Below are positions 39,101 through 46,258 of a stretch of 46,258 nucleotides of DNA, piece by piece. Both the position numbers and the translations under genes were made by a program. Below the pieces are notes generated by a model. That model saw only the letters and a list, made by a program, of their open reading frames with translations, ran no database searches and was not told where the DNA came from. Origin of the DNA: an uncultured beta proteobacterium (GTDB lineage Bacteria > Pseudomonadota > Gammaproteobacteria > Burkholderiales > Burkholderiaceae_C); NCBI GenBank assembly GCA_903844215.1, contig CAIMSP010000147.1, positions 1 through 46,258 of the forward strand, read 5' to 3'. Numbering within the stretch: the stretch's first letter is position 1; the number at the start of each line of letters is the position of its first letter.

Positions 39101-41949
39101 ATTCCACCGTGGCGCTGGCGCACTCGTTGGGGGGAAGTTCGGCCACGGTCGGCTTCATGCAATTGTCGGCGCTGGCACGCGCACTCGAGCAGGCGCTGGA
39201 GCACGTTCAGTTGATGGGCGTGGGCGCGCAGGACGCCAACCACCGGGAGACCTTTACCGGCGCAGCCCAGGAGGTTCGGCGCCTGTTGCATCAGTTTGCC
39301 GCCGGCTTCATCAAGGAGGCCGAGCCGCGCTTGCTGCAGGAGCTCAAGGACATCTGCAGCGTGGAAGTCATCGATTTTTCCTTGAGCGGTGAAAGCAACC
39401 GGCTCGATCAACTGGCTGCAGAGGACGCTGCAGCACTGAACGTGCCCGAGCCCGAAGCCTTCGAGCCGGCGTCCGAGGCCTTCCAGGCGGCGGAGTTTGC
39501 GCCCGTGCCGACGACCGGTTTTGGCGATTTTGACTCGATGGCCAGCAGTGCCCTGCTGACGCCGATTGTTCCTGCCTTCGACACCCATGCCCAGGAAATC
39601 GACGTCGTGGACGCGATCGACCCGGACCTGTTCCCCATTTTCGAAGAAGAGGCTCTGGGTCTGCTGCCGGCCTTGGCCGGGGCCCTGCGCCAGTGGTCGG
39701 CGCGCCCCGGCAACAGCAGCGCCAGGGCCGAGGTGCTGCGCTCGCTGCACACGCTCAAGGGCAGTGCGCGGCTGGCCGGCGCGATGCAGTTGGGGGAAAT
39801 GGCGCACCGCATCGAGTCCTCGGTCGAGTCCCTGGGATCAGAGACTTTGCAGTCGTCCCAGATCGAGCCCCTGCTGTCGCGCTTTGACGATCTGCAGGCC
39901 CACTTTGACGGTCTGCGCCGCGCGGACGAGGCGATCACTCAGATCGCTGTGCTGCCACAGGCTGCAGGCAGCCCGACAGACGTTGCCGCGCCAGCGTCGC
40001 TGACCCTGCCCGCGCTCAAGCCGATCGCGCTGGCCAGCACGCTGGCCTCGGCCCCGGCACGCGCGCTGTACCAGCAATCGGTGCGCGTGCGCCCGCAACT
40101 GCTCGATCGTCTGGTGAACCAGGCGGGCGAGGTCGTGATGACGCGCTCGCGCCTGGAAGCCGGGCTGAACGACCTGGGCGGATCGCTGGGCGACCTGACG
40201 GGCAATTTGGACCGCTTGCGCCAGCAGTTGCGCGACATCGAGTTGCAGGCCGAAACCCAGATGCAGTCGCGCCTAGCGCAGTCCAAGGATTCGGCCCAGG
40301 GCTTTGATCCGCTCGAGTTCGATCGCTTCACGCGGGTGCAGGAACTCACGCGCATGATGGCTGAATCGGTGAACGATGTGGCCACGGTGCAGCGCAGTTT
40401 GCAGCGCGCCGTGGACGCCACCGAAGACAACCTGGTGGCCCAGGCACGCCAGACGCGGGAACTGCAGCGCGATCTGCTGCGCACGCGCATGGTCGAGTTC
40501 GAAAGCATCGCCGAGCGCCTGTACGGCGTGGTGCGACAGGCGAGCAAGGACTCGGGCAAGCAGGTGCGATTGGATATCGTCGGCGGCTCCATTGAAATCG
40601 ACCGCAGTGTGCTCGATCGGATGACGCCCGCCTTCGAGCATTTGCTGCGCAACGGCGTGGGCCACGGCATCGAGGACGCCGCCACGCGCGTGGCAGCGGG
40701 CAAGGACGCGACCGGCAGCATCAGCATCCGCTTGAATCAGGAAGGCAACGATGTGGCGGTCGAGTTTGTCGATGACGGCGCCGGTCTTGATTTCCAAGGC
40801 ATTCGGGACAAGGCGCACAGCATGGGCCTGGTCGCAGCCGATCAGGAGTTGAGCCAGGCCCAGGTCGCGAATCTGATCTTCACGCCGGGGATCACCACGG
40901 CCAGCCAGGTGACTGAATTGGCCGGACGCGGCATTGGCATGGACGTGGTGCGGGCCGAGGTGAGCGCGCTCGGTGGGCGCATCGAAATCGGCTCCGAAGT
41001 CGGCAGGGGAACGCGCTTCCACCTGATCCTGCCCTTGACCACGGCCGTGACCCAGGTGGTGATTCTGCGCTCTGGCAAGCTCACGGTGGGCGTGCCGGCG
41101 AACCTGGTCGAGATGGTGCGGCGCGTCAAGCGGGCGCAGCTCGACAGCGCCTACGCGACCGGCGTTTTCGACGATGGCGCGGCTTCCATCCCGTTCTACT
41201 GGTCAGGCGCGCTGCTGCAAGCCGCGCCCAGCAGTTTGGAGATGGACGCCAAGACGCAGTCGGTGGTGGTGTTCCGCAGTGCGGGACAGCGCGTGGCGCT
41301 GCACGTGGACGAAGTCTTGGGGCACCAGGAAGTGGTGGTGAAGAATCTGGGCGTGCAGTTGGCGCGGCTGCCCGGGCTGGCGGCCATGACGGTGCTGGCT
41401 TCGGGCGCGGTGGTGCTGATCTACAACCCAGTGGCGTTGGCAACGGTGTACGGTGATGAGGCGCGCGCTCTGGTGGCCAAGCAGGCGCTGCGGGTCCAGG
41501 CGTCGGAGATGGCGGCGCAGGCTTCGGGCGCGAGCCCCAGCGACACGCTGGCGCACCAACGCACGCCGCTGGTGCTGGTGGTGGATGATTCGATCACCGT
41601 GCGCCGGGTCACGCAGCGTTTGCTGCTGCGCGAGGGTTATCGCGTCGTCACGGCGGTCGATGGCCTGCAGGCGCTGGAGCGGCTCAAGGAAGAACTCCCC
41701 ACCGTGGTGCTGACCGACATTGAAATGCCGCGCATGGATGGGTTCGATCTGACGCGCAATATCCGCGGCGATGAGCGCATGCGCCAGCTCCCCATCGTCA
41801 TGATCACTTCGCGCATCGCTGACAAGCACCGTCAGCACGCAATGGAACTGGGCGTGAACCACTACCTCGGCAAGCCCTACCCGGAAGAAGAACTGCTCAA
41901 TCTGGTACGCCACTACTGCAGCCTCGAGGCCGAGTTGCAAACGGTGTGA
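36193..41949 (+). CDS. chpA: Hybrid chemosensory histidine kinase ChpA/PilL (multi-Hpt-CheA-CheW-REC)
   Basis: Central kinase of the Pil-Chp pathway. From MQMNETVVDIDPTV it has 1918 residues. An N-terminal helical region (1-640) resembles degenerate Hpt repeats. Clear Hpt histidines are H682 (FHTLKGSSRM), H977 (AHSLGGSSAT) and H1186 (LHTLKGSARL). Then come dimerisation and the ATPase: HLLRNGVGHGIE (N-box, H1483/N1487), FVDDGAGLD, GRGIGMDVV and GTRFHLILPL. A CheW-like domain and a C-terminal receiver follow, with D1842 in LTDIEMPRMDG. Acidic Pro/Ala linkers (about 590-640 and 770-930) separate modules. The N-box has Gly where CheA has Asp (HxxRNxxDHG). The frame is open to 36157, but those 12 codons lie in a repeat element, so 36193 is preferred. 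Confidence 0.95.
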   Translation: MQMNETVVDIDPTVADLGPLAWVLDELRKSLDGAIKALHRFVRAADLALGSDLAELDTSHLRIARQQLHQAEGALEMVGLSAPAAVLRAMEAVTQKFVQRPELCTPEQAAKVERASFALIEYLEAVLRSKPASAVALFPQYQDLQEMVGVARVHPADLWPVAWRWEEIELDNPATPLAYDEATRHRFDQAILKVIKTGDPAAARKLQLLCLGLAAAQSERQPRSFWIVCAAYFEGLAGRWLPNDMFVKRTSSAVLTQYIALARSDLTQAERLARELLFFCAQAGACVNGPAPLLAAVLRAYDLKAEAKPIDYQSRVFGRFDPALLVQARKRIGIAKEMWAALSGGDIQKLKAAADQFSLISDSLIKLNPASHSLAQALTRVMEATVRSAQPPTPQVAMEVATSVLYLEAAYDEVDPEDTHLTARSERLAQRLDRAHQGAEPQALEPWMEDLYRKVSERQTMGSVVSELGVTMGLLEKAMDQFFRHPEDKTSLQQVPGQLAQMRGVLSLLGLDQASQAVLHMRDSVEKILVDEVDPDQARATGTFERLGNSLGALGFMVDMLNYQPALAKKLFVFDQERKEFRSVMGRSPAVAPAPKAAEPQAPALAPLPADLASAVPVLAPASPVQPPAVPATPHVEDDAELREIFIEEATEVLADGLATLQGLALAPDDLSLQATLRRSFHTLKGSSRMVGLNEYGEAAWALEQLLNSWIAEQQPVTDALRAVACDALLGLQAWLHDIAAGTDAPWSAEPFRSMADALRLENRRLPLGLAESAAATAPDVAALPLPEQAADQGRWVPESAASPFAPAPAPEPIDTGLELIDLDFDSLLALEAGTEPSLSEPDTEVELQTQPAAFSMPELDFPAPPEPPALDVDLDLAAVDIDFDDLVFTLDDVAASPLPGAQDDVAPSAAPDLPTSNEAEAEEEVKVIGSLRIGIPLYNVYLNEADEWSRRLVTEIGEWSLELDQALTDSTVALAHSLGGSSATVGFMQLSALARALEQALEHVQLMGVGAQDANHRETFTGAAQEVRRLLHQFAAGFIKEAEPRLLQELKDICSVEVIDFSLSGESNRLDQLAAEDAAALNVPEPEAFEPASEAFQAAEFAPVPTTGFGDFDSMASSALLTPIVPAFDTHAQEIDVVDAIDPDLFPIFEEEALGLLPALAGALRQWSARPGNSSARAEVLRSLHTLKGSARLAGAMQLGEMAHRIESSVESLGSETLQSSQIEPLLSRFDDLQAHFDGLRRADEAITQIAVLPQAAGSPTDVAAPASLTLPALKPIALASTLASAPARALYQQSVRVRPQLLDRLVNQAGEVVMTRSRLEAGLNDLGGSLGDLTGNLDRLRQQLRDIELQAETQMQSRLAQSKDSAQGFDPLEFDRFTRVQELTRMMAESVNDVATVQRSLQRAVDATEDNLVAQARQTRELQRDLLRTRMVEFESIAERLYGVVRQASKDSGKQVRLDIVGGSIEIDRSVLDRMTPAFEHLLRNGVGHGIEDAATRVAAGKDATGSISIRLNQEGNDVAVEFVDDGAGLDFQGIRDKAHSMGLVAADQELSQAQVANLIFTPGITTASQVTELAGRGIGMDVVRAEVSALGGRIEIGSEVGRGTRFHLILPLTTAVTQVVILRSGKLTVGVPANLVEMVRRVKRAQLDSAYATGVFDDGAASIPFYWSGALLQAAPSSLEMDAKTQSVVVFRSAGQRVALHVDEVLGHQEVVVKNLGVQLARLPGLAAMTVLASGAVVLIYNPVALATVYGDEARALVAKQALRVQASEMAAQASGASPSDTLAHQRTPLVLVVDDSITVRRVTQRLLLREGYRVVTAVDGLQALERLKEELPTVVLTDIEMPRMDGFDLTRNIRGDERMRQLPIVMITSRIADKHRQHAMELGVNHYLGKPYPEEELLNLVRHYCSLEAELQTV

Positions 41950-41954
41950 AGCGG

Positions 41955-41994
41955 GGCTGACATGGGCTGCTTGTAAAATCAGCCCATGTCAGCC
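41955..41994. promoter_or_regulatory. 15-bp perfect stem-loop covering the yqgE start codon
   Basis: GGCTGACATGGGCTG (41955-41969) and its exact complement (41980-41994) flank a 10-base loop, CTTGTAAAAT. The yqgE ATG (41986) is inside the right arm. TAAAAT in the loop could be a -10 box that would give a leaderless message. The hairpin starts five bases after the chpA stop. Confidence 0.65.
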
Positions 41995-42585
41995 GATTCC
42001 GCCTCCATCAATCTGACGCACCACTTCCTCATCGCCATGCCGGGGCTGGAGGACGAGGTCTTCTCCCGCAGCGTGGTCTATCTGTGCGAGCACAGCGAGC
42101 GCGGCGCGCTGGGGCTGGTGATCAACAAGCCCAGCGACATCAACCTGCAACACCTGTTTGACAAGGTGGACCTGCCGCTGGGGCGCGCGGATCTGCTGAA
42201 CAGCCCGGTGTTTCAGGGTGGACCGGTCCAGACCGAGCGCGGCTTTGTGCTGCACGAGCCCATTCTTCCCGTTGGCCAAGCGCCTTGCGAGTCGGCTTAT
42301 CTATCGACGCTGGCCATCCCTGGCGGGCTGGAAATGACCACGTCCAGGGACGTGCTCGAAGCCATGTCCGCTGGTGCCGGTCCGCGCCGGGTGCTGGTGT
42401 CGCTGGGCTACGCGGCCTGGGGCCGGGGCCAGCTCGAATCGGAACTGGCCGAGAACAGCTGGCTCACCGTGAACGCCGACGCGGCCGTGATCTTTGACAC
42501 GCCGGTGGAACAGCGCTACGACCGGGCGCTGCAACTGCTGGGCGTGCACGCCTGGACCCTGTCCTCGGTGGCGGGGCACGCATGA
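41986..42585 (+). CDS. yqgE: YqgE/AlgH family protein (UPF0301)
   Basis: A 199-residue cytosolic protein of the AlgH fold, whose biochemical role is not established. Typical motifs: LTHHFLIAMPGLEDEVFSRS, YLCEHSERGALGLVINKP, FQGGPVQTERGFVLHE and GYAAWGRGQLESELAENSWL. It is the first of yqgE-yqgF-pyrR-pyrB-pyrC', a gene order also known from Pseudomonas next to the pil-chp genes. Its start codon lies in a perfect hairpin. The stop overlaps the yqgF start (ATGA). Confidence 0.95.
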   Translation: MSADSASINLTHHFLIAMPGLEDEVFSRSVVYLCEHSERGALGLVINKPSDINLQHLFDKVDLPLGRADLLNSPVFQGGPVQTERGFVLHEPILPVGQAPCESAYLSTLAIPGGLEMTTSRDVLEAMSAGAGPRRVLVSLGYAAWGRGQLESELAENSWLTVNADAAVIFDTPVEQRYDRALQLLGVHAWTLSSVAGHA

Positions 42586-43088
42586 CGGTGTTGGCCATGG
42601 TGAGCGTGCCCGCTGAACTGCAGACTTTTCTGGCTTTTGATTTTGGCCTCAAACGCACCGGCGTCGCGGTGGGCAACCGGCTCACGCAAACGGCGACGCC
42701 GCAGTCCACCTTGCGCGCCGAGGGCGACGCCAAATTCCCCTTGATCGAGGCCCGCATCCGTGAGTGGCAACCCGACGCGCTGGTGATCGGCGTGCCCTTT
42801 CATCCCGACGGCGCAGCCCATGAGAACACCGAGCGCGCGCTGCGCTTTGCGCGCCAGTTGCGTGGACGCTTCAAGCTGCCGGTGTTTGAAGTGGACGAGC
42901 GCTACAGCACGACCGAGGCGCTGGAAGCCGGCGCGAAAGACGCTGACGCCGCTGCGGCCTGCATCATCCTGGAACAATTTTTGAGAGCTTGTGGGACAGA
43001 CCAAAGCGACGCGAAGCGCGCGTGCTCTGTCCCCAACATTTCGTCGGATGTTGGAATTCCGACTTGTGGGACAGACCAAACTGCTTAG
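42582..43088 (+). CDS. yqgF: Holliday junction resolvase-like YqgF/RuvX with a repeat-derived C-terminus
   Basis: RNase H-fold nuclease involved in 16S rRNA 5' processing in E. coli and also called RuvX. Catalytic-site motifs: LAFDFGLKRTGVAVGN, LVIGVPFHPDG, VDERYSTTEALEA and DADAAAACIILEQFL. The family normally ends soon after ILExFL (about 138-150 residues). Here the frame runs through a repeat element (42988-43080), adding about 30 residues that start CGTDQ and nearly end with CGTDQ again. The core is intact, so the protein may work, but the tail is not native. ATG overlaps the yqgE stop; pyrR begins 11 bases downstream. Confidence 0.92.
   Translation: MTVLAMVSVPAELQTFLAFDFGLKRTGVAVGNRLTQTATPQSTLRAEGDAKFPLIEARIREWQPDALVIGVPFHPDGAAHENTERALRFARQLRGRFKLPVFEVDERYSTTEALEAGAKDADAAAACIILEQFLRACGTDQSDAKRACSVPNISSDVGIPTCGTDQTA
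42988..43080. repeat. 93-bp REP-like element forming the end of yqgF
   Basis: An 18-bp direct repeat, CTTGTGGGACAGACCAAA, occurs at 42988-43005 and 43063-43080. Between them, GGGACAGA pairs with TCTGTCCC (43025-43032 region), and CCAACAT / ATGTTGG form a second hairpin (43033-43054). The words GGGACAGACC and CTGTCCCC resemble REP-type repeats. It supplies the last codons of yqgF and the leader of pyrR. Confidence 0.75.
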
Positions 43089-43099
43089 AAAGACATTTG

Positions 43100-43606
43100 A
43101 TGACCACTTTGACCCTTGACGCCGAAGCGCTGTACCGCGAGCTGCTGCGCGGCGTGCGCCAACTTTGTGCGGCGCAGACCCGAGTCGTGGGCATCACCTC
43201 GGGTGGCGCCTGGCTGGCGCAAAGGCTGCATGCCGACATGCAACTGGAAGCTGCGCCGGGGGTGATTTCGTCCAGCATGCACCGCGACGATTTTGCCCAG
43301 CGCGGCCTGGCGATGGGCGCGCAGACGGTGCTGCCGTTTGACGTGAATGGTGCGGACATCCTGATCCTGGATGACGTGCTCTACACCGGGCGCACGATCC
43401 GCGCCGTCATCAACGAGCTGTTCGACTACGGCCGCCCGGCCTGCGTGAGGCTGGCGGTGCTGGTGGATCGGGGCGGGCGCGAGCTGCCGATCCAGGCCGA
43501 TTTCGCCGCCGCGCGCGTGAGTCTGCCGCCGGAACAGTCGCTGTCGCTGGCGCGCGCCGACGACGGTGTTTTTAGCTTTCAGGTCAAGGAGCGTGCCCCA
43601 TGCTGA
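43100..43606 (+). CDS. pyrR: PyrR bifunctional protein (uracil phosphoribosyltransferase / pyr regulator)
   Basis: Type I phosphoribosyltransferase fold, 168 residues. The PRPP-binding motif is [13 protein letters not shown] (87-99), with the upstream [12 protein letters not shown] and the flexible-loop region HRDDFAQRG. In Bacillus PyrR is an RNA-binding attenuation regulator; in Gram-negative pyrR-pyrB operons its role is less certain. ATG at 43100 has no good ribosome site, and the leader consists of the REP-like element that also ends yqgF, so normal leader regulation may be disturbed. It overlaps pyrB by seven bases. Confidence 0.93.
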   Translation: MTTLTLDAEALYRELLRGVRQLCAAQTRVVGITSGGAWLAQRLHADMQLEAAPGVISSSMHRDDFAQRGLAMGAQTVLPFDVNGADILILDDVLYTGRTIRAVINELFDYGRPACVRLAVLVDRGGRELPIQADFAAARVSLPPEQSLSLARADDGVFSFQVKERAPC

Positions 43607-44562
43607 GAACGCGCAATCCGCAACTGAACCAGCACGGCGAGCTGGTGCATCTGCTGTCCATCGAAGGCCTGCCCAAGAGCATCCTGACGCAGATCCTGGA
43701 CACGGCCACCAACTTCGTCAGCGTCAGCGACCGGGAAGTGAAAAAGGTCCCGCTGCTGCGCGGCAAAAGCGTGTTCAATCTGTTCTTCGAGAACTCCACG
43801 CGCACCCGCACCACCTTCGAAATCGCCGCCACGCGTCTGAGCGCCGACGTCATCAATCTGGACATCGCGCGCTCTTCGGCCGCCAAGGGCGAGTCGCTGC
43901 TGGACACGATTGCGAATCTGAGTGCCATGGCGGCCGACATCTTTGTCGTGCGCCACAGCGAGTCCGGCGCGCCCTACCTGATCGCCCAGCACGTGGCGCC
44001 GCACGTGCACGTGATCAACGCCGGCGACGGCCGGCACGCGCACCCGACGCAGGGCCTGCTCGACATGTTCACCATCCGGCACTACAAGAAGGACTTCAGC
44101 AACCTCACGGTGGCGATCGTGGGCGACGTGCTGCACTCGCGCGTGGCGCGCTCCGACATCCATGCGCTCACCACCCTGGGCTGCGCCGAAGTGCGCGTCG
44201 TGGGCCCCAAGACCCTGGTGCCGGCTGACATGGCGCCCATGGGCGTGCGCGTGTGCCACACGCTGGAGGAGGGCATCAAGGGCGCCGATGTGGTGATCAT
44301 GCTGCGCCTGCAAAACGAGCGCATGAGCGGCGCGCTGCTGCCCTCATCGCAGGAGTTCTTCAAGAGTTTTGGCCTCACGCCCGAGAAGCTGGCCTGGGCC
44401 AAGCCGGACGCGATCGTGATGCACCCGGGGCCCATCAACCGCGGCGTGGAAATCGATTCGGCGGTGGTGGACGGCGGCCAGAGCGTGATCTTGCCGCAGG
44501 TGACTTTTGGCATCGCGGTGCGCATGGCGGTGATGGGCATTGTGGCGGGGAACGAAGCATGA
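43600..44562 (+). CDS. pyrB: Aspartate carbamoyltransferase catalytic subunit
   Basis: Second step of pyrimidine synthesis: carbamoyl phosphate plus aspartate to carbamoyl-aspartate. The 320 residues contain the carbamoyl-phosphate loop STRTRT (66-71), HPTQG (148-152), [15 protein letters not shown], and [11 protein letters not shown]. It is the longer class A type, usually found with an inactive dihydroorotase-like partner; the next gene, overlapping by 4 bases (ATGA), is exactly that. No pyrI-type regulatory chain is seen. Confidence 0.97.
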   Translation: MLRTRNPQLNQHGELVHLLSIEGLPKSILTQILDTATNFVSVSDREVKKVPLLRGKSVFNLFFENSTRTRTTFEIAATRLSADVINLDIARSSAAKGESLLDTIANLSAMAADIFVVRHSESGAPYLIAQHVAPHVHVINAGDGRHAHPTQGLLDMFTIRHYKKDFSNLTVAIVGDVLHSRVARSDIHALTTLGCAEVRVVGPKTLVPADMAPMGVRVCHTLEEGIKGADVVIMLRLQNERMSGALLPSSQEFFKSFGLTPEKLAWAKPDAIVMHPGPINRGVEIDSAVVDGGQSVILPQVTFGIAVRMAVMGIVAGNEA

Positions 44563-45851
44563 AGATACTGATACGTGGCGCCAGGGTGATGGATCCGGCA
44601 TCCGGTTTCGACGCGGTCGCCGATGTCGCGGTCGCGGCCGGACGCATCATCGCGATGCAGAAGATTGCGGGCGACTTTGCGCCCAACAAGCTGATCGAAG
44701 GCCAGGGCTGCATCCTGATGCCGGGCCTGGTGGATCTGGCCGTGCGTCTGGGTGAACCCGGGCACGAGCACGAAGGCATGCTGGAGAGCGAAATGGCGGC
44801 GGCCGTGGCCGGTGGCATCAGCAGCGTCGTGTGCGCGCCCGACACCGATCCGGTGCTGGATGAAGCCGGCCTGGTGGAGATGTTGAAATACCGCGCCGAG
44901 AAACTGCACCAGGCACGCGTGTTTCCGCTGGGCGCCCTGACGCGCGGCCTGCAGGGCGCGGTGCTGACCGAGATGGTGCAACTCACCGAAGCCGGCTGCG
45001 TCGGTTTCAGCCAGGCCGAGGTGGCGTTGGAGAACACGCAGGTACTGCAGCGCGCATTGCAGTACGCCAGCACCTTTGGCTACAGCGTCTGGCTGCGCCC
45101 GCAGGAATTGCACCTGGGCAAGGGCGTGGCGGCCAGCGGCGCGCTGGCCACGCGCATGGGCTTGAGCGGCATCCCGGTGGCGGCAGAAACCATCGCGCTG
45201 CACACGATCTTCGAGTTGATGCGCTCCACCGGCGCGCGCGTGCACCTGTGCCGCTTGAGCAGTGCGGCCGGCGTGGAACTGGTGCGCCAGGCCAAGCGCG
45301 ACGGACTGCCGGTGAGTTGCGACGTGAGCATCAACTCGCTGCATCTGACGGAAATGGACATGGGCTACTTCGATAGCCGCGCGCGACTGAACCCGCCGTT
45401 GCGCCAACAGCGCGACCGCGAAGCGCTGCGCGCAGCCCTGGCCGACGGCACCATCGACGTCCTCGTGTCGGACCACACGCCGGTGGCCGAAGACGCCAAA
45501 ATGCTGCCCTTTGCCGAAGCCGAGCCGGGAGCCACCGGCATGGAGCTGCTGCTGAGCCTGGCGCTGAAATGGAGCCGCGACGACGGCGTGAGCCTGCAGC
45601 GCGCGCTCGCGGTGCTGAGCAACCAACCCGCGCGCGTGCTCGGTTCCGCGCTGGGCAGCTTGCAGGCCAGCGTGGGGAGGATCGCGGTCGGTGGCGTGGC
45701 TGACCTGTGCCTGTTCGACCCTGAAGCCGCCTGGACCGTGAGCCCCAAGCTGCTGCGCAGCCAGAGCAAGCACACGCCGTTTGCCGGCTATGAGCTTCCC
45801 GGACGGGTGCGCTGCACGCTGGTGGGCGGGCAGGTGGCGTTCGAGGCCTGA
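44559..45851 (+). CDS. pyrC': Dihydroorotase-like protein, catalytically degenerate (PyrC')
   Basis: A 430-residue amidohydrolase-fold homologue of dihydroorotase. Active enzymes carry DxHVHxRxPG; here the segment is [11 protein letters not shown] (58-68) with both metal histidines replaced (A61, R63) and the substrate Arg replaced by G65. The later DHAPH-type motif is SDHTPV. Metal binding is therefore lost, and catalysis is not expected. In Pseudomonas an inactive PyrC' encoded after pyrB is required to assemble the ATCase dodecamer; the same structural role is likely here. A real dihydroorotase must be encoded elsewhere. ATG at 44559 overlaps the pyrB stop. The stop is followed by a hairpin array. 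Confidence 0.92.
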   Translation: MKILIRGARVMDPASGFDAVADVAVAAGRIIAMQKIAGDFAPNKLIEGQGCILMPGLVDLAVRLGEPGHEHEGMLESEMAAAVAGGISSVVCAPDTDPVLDEAGLVEMLKYRAEKLHQARVFPLGALTRGLQGAVLTEMVQLTEAGCVGFSQAEVALENTQVLQRALQYASTFGYSVWLRPQELHLGKGVAASGALATRMGLSGIPVAAETIALHTIFELMRSTGARVHLCRLSSAAGVELVRQAKRDGLPVSCDVSINSLHLTEMDMGYFDSRARLNPPLRQQRDREALRAALADGTIDVLVSDHTPVAEDAKMLPFAEAEPGATGMELLLSLALKWSRDDGVSLQRALAVLSNQPARVLGSALGSLQASVGRIAVGGVADLCLFDPEAAWTVSPKLLRSQSKHTPFAGYELPGRVRCTLVGGQVAFEA

Positions 45852-45862
45852 GACGCAGCCGC

Positions 45863-46258
45863 GTTGTTGGTACGTTGGCTGCGGCACCGGGCGTGCCGCC
45901 CTTAACTTCGCGATCGCGAAGGTAGCCTGCGCCGACCTACCGATAAACCGCGTTTTCGCGCGGCGGGCTTACAGCCCGGCTGCGGCGCGAAGTGCCGCCG
46001 CCTTGCGGGTACTTTGGCTACGGCACCGGTCCTTTGGACCTTAACTTGGCTGCGCCAAGTTAGCCTGCGCCGCAAGGCGGCTGAACCGCTTCGCGGTTGC
46101 TGGCCCTACAGGCCAGCCGCTGCTCGCAGCGCAGCCTTGTGGCTACGGCACCGGTCCTTTGGACCTTAACTTGGCTGCGCCAAGTTAGCCTGCGCCGCAA
46201 GGCGGCTGAACCGCTTCGCGGTTGCTGGCCCTACAGGCCAGCCGCTGCTCGCAGCGCA
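45863..46258. repeat. Array of short hairpins in repeated units (about 125 bp), running off the window end
   Basis: No gene is visible in the 407 bases after pyrC'. Units 2 and 3 start at 46016 and 46141 (period 125) and are identical over the visible part. Each has six consecutive short-loop hairpins: GGTCC-TTT-GGACC, AACTTGGC-TGC-GCCAAGTT, GCCGC-AAG-GCGGC, AACCGC-TTC-GCGGTT, CTGGCC-CTACA-GGCCAG and GCTGC-TC-GCAGC. A diverged unit 1 (about 45878-46010) keeps at least five of them with different stem sequences. None has a T-run. The unit function is unknown. Confidence 0.85.

Noticed and set aside
46016-46080. Rho-independent terminator of the pyr operon
   Set aside because: Hairpins are plentiful but none is followed by a T-run on either strand.
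45863-46258. CRISPR array
   Set aside because: The repeats are about 125 bp and adjacent, with no unique spacers and no cas genes.
45863-46258. Integron attC array
   Set aside because: TTAACTTGG...CCAAGTTAGCC looks a little like attC arms, but the core sites do not fit RYYYAAC/GTTRRRY, no cassette genes lie between copies, and no integrase is present. The same reasoning was applied to the repeats at 25300 and 36116.

Overview
The window looks like a chromosomal segment of a high-GC betaproteobacterium, most probably order Burkholderiales and close to Comamonadaceae. The basis is the giant four-ATPase fused UvrA, the order hemL-thiD-rubredoxin-pilGHIJ-chpA-yqgE-yqgF-pyrR-pyrB-pyrC', the flhDC pair, and an SAH riboswitch upstream of ahcY. 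I assigned this from gene content and motifs only; no search was run. Nearly everything is core chromosome. I see no prophage, plasmid, CRISPR or full-length IS.

Layout. (1) 199-8842, all minus: lptA-lptB-rpoN-rlmL-like-recQ, then flhD-flhC, then an ACT-domain threonine dehydratase. Most junctions are 4-bp overlaps or short gaps. (2) 9053-12116, plus: a small unrecognised protein, a metallophosphoesterase, a Ser/Thr kinase fused to a universal-stress domain, and a small coiled-coil protein. The phosphoesterase and kinase genes overlap. (3) 12212-18178: uvrA, 1988 codons, two UvrA halves in one chain, with three repeat-like palindromic insertions carried in frame in linkers. (4) 18195-26180: a diguanylate cyclase, a two-CBS protein, an exported ATP-dependent DNA ligase, a DUF2164 protein, a toxin-antitoxin remnant with a truncated ParE/RelE-like toxin, a HAD phosphatase, release factor 3 and an HDOD protein. 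(5) 26443-29671: SAH riboswitch then ahcY-tlyA-metF, a methionine-cycle operon. (6) 29840-32355: hemL and thiD (minus) and a rubredoxin (plus). (7) 32460-41949: a twitching-type chemosensory operon pilG-pilH-pilI-pilJ-chpA. (8) 41986-45851: yqgE, yqgF, pyrR, pyrB and a catalytically degenerate dihydroorotase-like pyrC'. (9) 45852-46258: no gene, but an array of short hairpins in repeated units that runs off the window.

The most unusual content is repeat biology. Several unrelated palindromic repeat families sit inside coding sequence (three in uvrA, one forming the C-terminus of yqgF). A pair of about 70-bp elements flanks genes at 25300 and 36116, the metF tail is duplicated, and the terminal hairpin array has two almost identical 125-bp units plus a diverged unit in which stems differ but pairing is kept.
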